Positions 6,256 to 10,863 of a DNA stretch of 10,863 nt are shown piece by piece. The translations under genes were made by a program, and so were the position numbers. The DNA lies in assembly GCA_000434635.1 (NCBI GenBank), contig HF988079.1, positions 1 through 10,863 of the forward strand. Reading direction: 5' to 3'. The notes under the pieces were generated by a model that did no database searches, was not told the DNA's origin, and worked only from the letters and a program-made list of their open reading frames with translations. The first letter of the stretch is position 1. Each line of letters opens with the position of its first letter. The stretch comes from Firmicutes bacterium CAG:110 (GTDB lineage: Bacteria; Bacillota; Clostridia; Oscillospirales; Oscillospiraceae).

Positions 6256-7212
6256 TCACCTTCCACTTTCGGACTCTGGCAGAAGCCAATACCACGCGGT
6301 GTCACGCTTTACCGAACGGATTTCCAACTGCTTTTTTACCTGATGAATGGTTCTTTCGCCAATGCCCTCTTTTTTCAGTTCTTCAAGGATATCCGTCGCC
6401 TTGGCTGGGCCGTTTGCCAATCGCATTTTGAGAATACTCGTTGCGATCATCTGTTTTGTAGACTTGTCTGGCGGAACTTCAAAAGGCTGCTCCAGCCATT
6501 CCACCCGATGATTGGCATCCAGTGTGAAGTACACATCCTTGCTCTTTTGGGTCAAACTACTTTTGACATGATGAATGACTGCAATATCCTCATCCTCCGG
6601 CAGGCGTTCGATGTGCAGAACACTTCTGGCAGCTGCAACAAGGTCAATGCTCCCAAGGCCCCGGTACAGGTCTTTGGAACTCTGTTTCTTATTGAGATGT
6701 CCTATCAACACAACCGCACAATCATACATAGCAGCCCAGGCTGCTAGTTGGCGAAGCACTTTTCGCATGGCCGCCGCGCTGGCAATATCCGTTTCTCCCA
6801 GATACGCCTGAACAGGGTCTATTACAAGGAGCTTTGCGTTAAAGTCAGCGATTGCCCTGCGAATCTTTTCGTCATTCAGCGTGATCCAGTCCGTTTCCTC
6901 GTCCAAAAACGCGACATTATTACAATCAGCGCCAGCGTTCAACAGTCGGGGCTTGATTGTGTCGCTGATACCGTCCTCTGAACACTGATAGATGACATGA
7001 AGCGGCTTTTTGAGTTTCTTCCCGTCTGGTGAACAGTTCCCGCTGGATGCCGCTGCTATAAGGTTCATCATCAAGGTGGATTTTCCACATCCGGGATCAC
7101 CTTGCAGCAATGTCAGCTTCCCATACGGGATGAACGGATACCACAGCCAGTCAACAGCCGTTTCGGTGACCCCGGAATACAGCTTCAATTTTCCGTCGCA
7201 CATATCAATCAT
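6256..7212 (-). CDS. RepA-like RecA-fold ATPase (AAA_25 type) with C-terminal winged helix
   Basis: The product is 318 residues. Walker A is GDPGCGKST (38-46), a SEDG motif lies at 78-81, Walker B is LLVID (128-132) followed by PVQAYL, and IGHLNK is at 170-175. This is the hexameric RecA/DnaB-like ATPase pattern of plasmid RepA-like proteins. Residues ~250-312 look like a winged-helix DNA-binding tail (KATDILEELKKEGIGERTIH). ATG at 7212 has GGAGG seven bases upstream. It heads the five-gene operon and is followed by the recombinase after 4 bases. Family members act as replicative helicase or DNA-remodelling ATPases. Here it could support replication or excision of the element, or regulate recombination; the operon does not decide between these. 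Confidence 0.88.
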   Translation of the reverse strand: MIDMCDGKLKLYSGVTETAVDWLWYPFIPYGKLTLLQGDPGCGKSTLMMNLIAAASSGNCSPDGKKLKKPLHVIYQCSEDGISDTIKPRLLNAGADCNNVAFLDEETDWITLNDEKIRRAIADFNAKLLVIDPVQAYLGETDIASAAAMRKVLRQLAAWAAMYDCAVVLIGHLNKKQSSKDLYRGLGSIDLVAAARSVLHIERLPEDEDIAVIHHVKSSLTQKSKDVYFTLDANHRVEWLEQPFEVPPDKSTKQMIATSILKMRLANGPAKATDILEELKKEGIGERTIHQVKKQLEIRSVKRDTAWYWLLPESESGR

Positions 7213-7269
7213 TCAGCTACCTCCTCTCTGAGCGGCCTAAAGATGCTACCTATGAAATATGATGGAAAT

Positions 7270-7298
7270 ATTATAATTGCAATCTTGCATTTACTCCA
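7270..7298 (-). promoter_or_regulatory. probable operon promoter of the ATPase-recombinase genes
   Basis: A perfect TATAAT -10 lies on the - strand at 7275-7270, 58 bases upstream of the ATPase start. At a 17-base spacing the -35 position reads TGGAGT (7298-7293), a poor match. The spacer contains the palindromic site TGCAATCTTGCA (7278-7289), which suggests a regulated promoter. Confidence 0.5.
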
Positions 7299-7398
7299 CA
7301 AACTGACGGTTACATTTTCTCGGAGATGTAACTGTCGGTTACATTTCAACCAAGATTGCAACACACCGGGGAGCATCAAAAATGGTGCAATCTTGCAT
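7277..7398. promoter_or_regulatory. divergent control region with two families of repeated sites
   Basis: Family A: TGCAATCTTGCA, itself a 5+2+5 palindrome, at 7278-7289 and 7386-7397, with an 11-base inverted partial copy CAAGATTGCAA at 7351-7361. Family B: CTGACGGTTACATTT (7303-7317) and CTGTCGGTTACATTT (7332-7346), 29 bases apart with one mismatch, plus an inverted ATGTAAC (7326-7332) that makes an ATGTAAC...GTTACAT palindrome with the second copy. The cluster lies between the divergent ATPase and XRE genes. The XRE protein encoded at 7476 is the likely ligand of one family. Iterons bound by a replication protein are the alternative. Confidence 0.65.
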
Positions 7399-7475
7399 CC
7401 TTCCCCAGAATCGAAGAGCCAGAAACCGATACAGTCGATCACCTTGGTGTTTTGAATAAGGAGGTAAAAGTCTCA

Positions 7476-7820
7476 GTGATCGACATAGAAAATATCGGGT
7501 CCAGGGTGAAATATCACAGATTAAGAAACAAAATCTCGCAGGAAGAACTGGCAGAGCTGGCGCAGGTGAGCCGGGTTCACATCAGCTATTTGGAGCGTGG
7601 AGAAAGAATTCCCAGTATGGAATCCTTTATCAACATTGCAAATGCCTTGAATGTCTCGGCGGATGAGCTGCTTGCAAATAATCTTCTTGTGACAGGCAGC
7701 AATATGAACTCCGAGGAACAGAATATCCTTTTTGACTGCTCTGTAAATGAGCGGCAGATTCTGCTGGAGAATATGCGGAAATTAAAGGATATTCTGCGCA
7801 GCTACCACATTTCCAAGTAA
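7476..7820 (+). CDS. XRE-family transcriptional regulator
   Basis: The product is 114 residues from GTG 7476. A classic XRE/HTH_3 domain covers residues ~8-65 (IGSRVKYHRL, SQEELAELAQVSRVHISYLE, RGERIPS, ADELL). A short C-terminal helix (NERQILLENMRKLKDILRSY) probably serves dimerisation. GGAGG at 7460-7464 lies 11 bases before the GTG. The frame is open upstream to an ATG at 7356, but that start would place coding sequence over the operator repeats and has no ribosome binding site. It is divergent from the ATPase-recombinase operon and is most likely its repressor and its own, in the manner of phage or ICE immunity regulators. Confidence 0.85.
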   Translation: MIDIENIGSRVKYHRLRNKISQEELAELAQVSRVHISYLERGERIPSMESFINIANALNVSADELLANNLLVTGSNMNSEEQNILFDCSVNERQILLENMRKLKDILRSYHISK

Positions 7821-7831
7821 ATAAGCATAGA

Positions 7832-7888
7832 CAGCACCAAGGTGTAGACAGGCACTCCGGCTTACGGAGTGCTGTCTATATGGTGCTG
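7832..7888. repeat. nested inverted repeats (cruciform-like) after the XRE gene
   Basis: Outer arms CAGCACCA (7832-7839) and TGGTGCTG (7881-7888) enclose a strong inner stem, TAGACAGGCACTCCG (7845-7859) with CGGAGTGCTGTCTA (7865-7878), a 5-base loop and one bulged G. TAGACAG also occurs at 7829-7835, so a second pairing partner competes for the same right arm. No T-run follows, so this is not an ordinary terminator. It may be an RNA switch in the leader, a protein-binding site, or part of an origin next to the replication genes. Confidence 0.55.
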
Positions 7889-7905
7889 CTTGAGAACACA
7901 TACAT

Positions 7906-7959
7906 AGAGCGGTTATGAACTTCCGAGATTCCTCGGTGGTTGGTAGCCGCTCTTTTTTT
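7906..7959 (+). terminator. intrinsic terminator after XRE / before the antirepressor
   Basis: AGAGCGG (7906-7912) pairs with CCGCTCT (7947-7953). Inside, CCGAG and CTCGG form a small second hairpin. The stem runs into seven Ts (7953-7959). It probably ends the XRE transcript. Being 70 bases before the antirepressor start, it may also act as an attenuator for it. The rest of the 7821-8028 gap holds only the nested repeat and a weak CGGTG...CACCG hairpin near 7985-8000. Confidence 0.6.
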
Positions 7960-8028
7960 CTACGGGAAAGCAAGACCATTTCACGGTGATCGAGCCACCG
8001 AAACAGCCTCGAAAAGAAAGGATGAAAC

Positions 8029-8784
8029 ATGAGCAAAAACGAACCACTGAGCCTCGAAGTGTTTGACAACCCCGAATTTGGCCAGATGCGGATTTTGCGG
8101 GAGGGCGACAAGTATCTCTTCTGTGCCAATGATGCGGCAGTTGCACTCGGCTACTCCAACCCCAGAGCTGCGTTGCAGCGGCATTGCAAGGGTGTCGCGA
8201 AACGCGACACCCTTACTCCGGGCGGTGTCCAGAGCCTGTCCTACATTCCCGAAGGAGATCTGTACCGGCTGATCATCCACAGCAAGCTGCCCTCCGCAGA
8301 GAAGTTTGAACACTGGGTCTTTGAAGAAGTCCTGCCCTGCATCCGCAAGACCGGCGGCTACATGACCGACAATCTCCTGAATGAGTTGATGAACGAGCCT
8401 GACATCATCTACAAGGTCACATCTGACATGCTGAAGGAACGCGGTCAGCGGATGCGGCTGGAAGGCGAAGTGAAAGCTGCAAAACCCAAGGTGGAGTATT
8501 TCGATTCCTTTATCACCGCCGAGGACTGCACCAACATTCGGACCACCGCCAAGGAAATTCAGGTGCCCGAAAAGCAGTTCATCGCGTGGATGCTGAAGAA
8601 CAAGTACCTGTACAGGACTGCCAAGGGCTACCTGATGCCCTACGCCAAGAAGTCCAACGAGGGGCTGTTCATCGTGAAGGACTTCTACTATGGGTACGGG
8701 CAGATTGCCCACCACACTCTGATTACCCCCAACGGTAAACTCCTGTTTATGCGCCTTGCCAGCCGCATCCGCGAGTCTGCATAG
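8029..8784 (+). CDS. phage antirepressor-like protein (BRO-N and KilAC domains)
   Basis: The product is 251 residues. The N-terminal BRO-N domain (about 8-110) shows FCANDAAVALGYSNP, YIPEGDLYRLIIHSKLP and FEHWVFEEVLPCIRKTGGY, the family signature. The C-terminal KilAC/ANT domain (about 155-245) shows TTAKEIQVPEKQFIAWMLKN, YLMPYAK and LITPNGKLLFMRL. Such proteins bind DNA or repressors and often switch phage or element regulation; here the upstream XRE protein is a candidate counterpart. AAAGGA lies six bases before ATG 8029. Residues 54-62 (KGVAKRDTL) are encoded by a perfect palindrome also present in the SRAP gene. The BRO-N region commonly has a similar KGV.KR segment, so this may be the original home of the sequence. 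Confidence 0.9.
   Translation: MSKNEPLSLEVFDNPEFGQMRILREGDKYLFCANDAAVALGYSNPRAALQRHCKGVAKRDTLTPGGVQSLSYIPEGDLYRLIIHSKLPSAEKFEHWVFEEVLPCIRKTGGYMTDNLLNELMNEPDIIYKVTSDMLKERGQRMRLEGEVKAAKPKVEYFDSFITAEDCTNIRTTAKEIQVPEKQFIAWMLKNKYLYRTAKGYLMPYAKKSNEGLFIVKDFYYGYGQIAHHTLITPNGKLLFMRLASRIRESA
8188..8214. repeat. palindromic coding element, copy 2 (in the antirepressor)
   Basis: Arms AAGGGTGTCGCG (8188-8199) and CGCGACACCCTT (8203-8214) form a perfect 12-bp inverted repeat with an AAA loop. It is 26/27 identical to 1440-1466, in the same strand orientation and reading frame. Confidence 0.85.
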
Positions 8785-8813
8785 ATGCCAGACTGCCGCT
8801 GCGTAGGAAGAAG

Positions 8814-9599
8814 GTGCTGCCTATCCCTGTTTTCCGTGTAGAAAAGAACGCCAACTATACCACCATGAGCAATTACCACCTCAGAGACAGCACGATTTCA
8901 TTCAAGGCCAAAGGAATCCTGTCTATGTTCCTGAGTCTTCCAAAGGATTGGAGTTACTCTGTGAGCGGTCTTGCTGCCATCGCCAAAGAGGGCAAAGATG
9001 GTATCCTGTCCGGGCTGAAGGAGCTGGAAGCTGCCGGATATCTGGAGAGGCATCGTTACAGAAATGAGCGAGGTCGGCTGGGCGACAGCGAATATGTCAT
9101 CTATGAAATCCCGCGTCATGTCAGACCAGTTCCGGCAACTCCAGAACAGGATTTGCCTAAACTGGAAAAGCCTGTTTTGGAGAAACCAGTTCTGGATTAT
9201 CCAGTGCAGGGTATTCCTGTGCGGGAGAAGCCTATGCAGGATACTCCTGTGCAGGAAAAACCTGCGGAGGAAAAGCCCTCACAAAGAAATACAGAACAAG
9301 AAAGGACAGATATAAAAAATACAGATGAACAAATAGAAAGAGAGAATGGATCTCCCCGCCATCGTTATGGCCTGTATCGAAATATGCTTCTGTCAGATGC
9401 GGAGTTTCAATCCCTGCGAGAACAGTTTCCTGGGGATTATGCTGCTCGCATTGACCGCCTTTCCGAGTACATGGCCTCCTGCGGCAAGAACTACAAGAAC
9501 CATCTGGCGACCATTCGCAGCTGGGCGCGGAAGGACGCACAGAGGAATATTGACTACCATCATGGCATGTATACCTATGATGGCAATGAGAGTTTGTAA
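8814..9599 (+). CDS. replication initiator-like protein with N-terminal winged helix (DnaD-like organisation)
   Basis: The product is 261 residues. Residues 1-100 (LPIPVFRVEKN, MSNYHLRD, FKAKGILSMFLSLPKDWSYS, GLKELEAAGYLERHR) match the winged-helix domain of replication initiators on clostridial ICEs and plasmids. A low-complexity linker follows, with eight tandem pentapeptides (residues 118-157), then a charged segment. The C-terminal domain (about 182-250) is of the kind associated with helicase loading (YGLYRNMLLSDAEFQSLREQ, NHLATIRSWARKD). The start is GTG 8814, with AGGA five bases upstream. No ATG suits the conserved N-terminus; the nearby ATG at 8785 is out of frame. It lies between the antirepressor and the dnaC-like gene, and probably recruits the latter to the element's origin. 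Confidence 0.82.
   Translation: MLPIPVFRVEKNANYTTMSNYHLRDSTISFKAKGILSMFLSLPKDWSYSVSGLAAIAKEGKDGILSGLKELEAAGYLERHRYRNERGRLGDSEYVIYEIPRHVRPVPATPEQDLPKLEKPVLEKPVLDYPVQGIPVREKPMQDTPVQEKPAEEKPSQRNTEQERTDIKNTDEQIERENGSPRHRYGLYRNMLLSDAEFQSLREQFPGDYAARIDRLSEYMASCGKNYKNHLATIRSWARKDAQRNIDYHHGMYTYDGNESL
9165..9284 (+). repeat. eight tandem 15-base units encoding pentapeptides
   Basis: Eight consecutive codon quintets read EKPVL, EKPVL, DYPVQ, GIPVR, EKPMQ, DTPVQ, EKPAE and EKPSQ. Proline is invariant at the third place. The units have diverged at DNA level. They form a proline-rich linker between the two domains of the initiator. Confidence 0.85.
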
Positions 9600-9612
9600 G
9601 GAGTGATTAAAC

Positions 9613-10287
9613 ATGTTGGAGCAAGAATAGCGCAGCCTGCAACGCCTGATGGAGATTGCAGAACTCCGGCAAAAAGGCATTCAGGACATGCATCTGCTGG
9701 ACTGGAACTTTCGGGTGGCAGAGGATACCCCCTATGTCCAGATGGGAAAGCGCTATGTGAATAACTGGCAGCAGGTCAAGGCAGAAAACCTTGGCCTTTT
9801 GTTTTGGGGTGATGTGGGAACAGGCAAGTCCTTTCTTGCTGCCTGTATCGCGAACGGGCTTCTGGATCAGGGTGTATCTGTTATGATGACCAATTTCACA
9901 AGGATTCTGAACAAGCTGAGCGATCTTCAAGTCAAAGAGCGAAGCCAATTCATTTCGGACTTTGGCAAAGTGGATCTGCTGATTATTGATGACCTCGGTG
10001 TAGAACGGAATTCAGAGTTCGCCCTGGAACAGGTATACTCGGTGGTTGACGAGCGATACAAAGCCAATCTGCCGCTCATCATTACAACCAATCTGACCCC
10101 AAAGCAGATGCGAAGCGCCTAGGATGTTGCCCACGCCCGGATTTACAGCCGCGTTCTGGAGATGTGTACTCCTATTCTGCTTCAGGGTGCAGACCGTCGA
10201 AAATCCATCAGCAGTGGGAAACGGGTTCTTGCAAAGCAAATTTTGTTCCCACAAAAGGAGGTGCAGCCCAATGGCAAAACAGAGTGA
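9613..10287 (+). pseudogene. DnaC-type helicase loader interrupted by two TAG codons
   Basis: The original start appears to be ATG 9613, with AAGGAG upstream at 9598-9603. Codon 6 is TAG (9628-9630), and a second in-frame TAG falls at 10120-10122. Between them an intact frame from ATG 9649 gives 157 residues with Walker A GDVGTGKS (54-61), Walker B LLIIDDLG (110-117) and sensor-like IITTNLT. After the second TAG the frame continues DVAHARIYSRVLEMCTPILL, the family's arginine-finger segment, and ends at TGA 10285-10287, overlapping parB. ATG 9649 has no ribosome binding site. If nothing reads the TAGs, the native site yields only a 5-residue peptide, and any internal product would lack the arginine finger. 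Decay or sequence error are the likeliest reasons; readthrough is the alternative. Confidence 0.75.
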
Positions 10288-10837
10288 GCAAGTACAGGAA
10301 ATACCGATTTCTGAGTTATTCCCATTCAAAGATCATCCTTTCCGTGTGCTGGATGATGAAGCCATGCAGCGCACGGTAGAGAGTATCTCGCAATTCGGAG
10401 TTCTGGCCCCTGCAATCGCCCGTCCCCGACCGGAAGGCGGTTATGAAATCATTGCCGGACATAGGCGTCTTCATGCTTCCCAGCTTCTGGGATTGGAAAC
10501 CATGCCGGTGCTGGTTCGCCAGATGGACGATGATACCGCCGTTATTACGATGGTGGACAGTAATCTTCAGCGGGAAACCATGCTTCCCAGCGAGCGTGCC
10601 CGTGCCTACAAGATGAAGATGGACGCCATGGCTCGCAGAGCTGGACGACCGTCGAAAGAAAATTCCGGCCAACTTGACCGGAATTTTCTGGGCAAGGAAA
10701 CCCGCGAGATTATTGCCGAGCAAACCGGCGAAAGTGCGCGTCAGGTTCAGCGGTATGTGAACCTCACAAATCTGATCCCGGAACTCATGGAGATGGTGGA
10801 TAACAAAAAGATAGCGTTCAACCCGGCTGTGGAATAG
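10271..10837 (+). CDS. ParB/Spo0J-family partition protein, shortened by TAG
   Basis: The product is 188 residues from ATG 10271, with GGAGG nine bases upstream. The ParB N-terminal domain is intact: ISELFPF (13-19), GHRR (63-66) and NLQRE (98-102), followed by the central DNA-binding region (REIIAEQTGESARQVQRY). ParB homologues usually run to ~280-300 residues. This one stops at TAG 10835-10837 right after FNPAVE, where relatives continue. The ~26 remaining bases do not clearly resume the family sequence in any frame, so a rearrangement or frameshift as well as the nonsense codon is possible. It would bind parS-like sites and stabilise the element or control its genes. The CTPase-type GHRR motif is present, but the C-terminal dimerisation part is missing, so function is doubtful. 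Confidence 0.75.
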   Translation: MAKQSEQVQEIPISELFPFKDHPFRVLDDEAMQRTVESISQFGVLAPAIARPRPEGGYEIIAGHRRLHASQLLGLETMPVLVRQMDDDTAVITMVDSNLQRETMLPSERARAYKMKMDAMARRAGRPSKENSGQLDRNFLGKETREIIAEQTGESARQVQRYVNLTNLIPELMEMVDNKKIAFNPAVE

Positions 10838-10863
10838 CTGTGCAACGCTTCTGTTTGCCCAGG

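Noticed and set aside
6296..6317. Possible third copy of the KRDT palindrome at the end of the ATPase gene (VKRDTAW)
   Set aside because: The peptide is similar, but the DNA matches the 27-bp element only in scattered blocks and is not a convincing inverted repeat.
7277..7398. CRISPR-like array
   Set aside because: The repeats are short, palindromic, of two kinds, on both strands and unevenly spaced, with no cas gene nearby. They fit operators or iterons better.
7209..7442. 77-codon - strand frame ending in an ATGA overlap with the ATPase gene
   Set aside because: The overlap looks like coupling, but the frame starts at a GTG without a ribosome binding site, spans the operator repeats, and lies mostly upstream of the likely ATPase promoter.
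8782..8841. Reassignment of TAG to an amino acid across the element
   Set aside because: Reading through TAG at 8782-8784 soon runs into unrelated sequence and further stops. TAG at 3821-3823 is followed at once by the next gene's ribosome binding site, so TAG behaves as a real stop elsewhere.

Overview
The window looks like part of an integrative/conjugative or plasmid-like element from a gut Clostridia (Lachnospiraceae/Oscillospiraceae type). The basis is the gene families present, the strong GGAGG ribosome binding sites, moderate GC content, and a replication/partition gene set typical of Firmicutes elements. No tRNA, rRNA, CRISPR array or relaxase is visible, and neither end of the element can be recognised.

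Left part (1-2900): the 3' tail of an unknown acidic protein and a 44-residue hypothetical protein lie on the + strand. A bidirectional hairpin terminator follows. Next is an SRAP (YedK/HMCES-type) abasic-site DNA-protein crosslink gene with its own sigma-70 promoter and a terminator-like leader hairpin. Facing it on the - strand is a two-gene cassette: a DUF3990 protein with ADP-ribosyltransferase-like motifs, then an XRE regulator. A 20-bp palindromic operator lies between the -35 and -10 of the cassette promoter. The layout suggests an autoregulated toxin-antitoxin-like pair.

Middle part (3005-7212, - strand): a tightly packed five-gene operon. It reads RecA-fold RepA-like ATPase, then a large serine recombinase, then three small proteins. 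The recombinase has a normal catalytic domain and a normal 'recombinase' domain, but no CxxC zinc ribbon. Its C-terminal ~230 residues are instead a module (GYQV, RI.FN, HP...IRPC, S[IL]RW, WNPDYTYK) that recurs in the next two proteins and, more weakly, in the third. I know of no description of this arrangement. It is the best candidate for an undescribed system in the window.

Right part (7476-10863, + strand): a divergent XRE regulator, a structured leader, a BRO-N/KilAC antirepressor-like protein, a winged-helix replication initiator with eight tandem pentapeptides, a DnaC-type helicase loader and a ParB-like protein. The control region between the ATPase operon and the XRE gene carries two families of repeated sites. 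The DnaC frame is interrupted by two TAG codons, and the ParB frame stops early at a third.

A near-perfect 27-bp palindrome is embedded in the same reading frame in two unrelated genes (SRAP and the antirepressor). It adds the peptide KG[AV]AKRDTL to each, much like a protein-coding palindromic repeat element.
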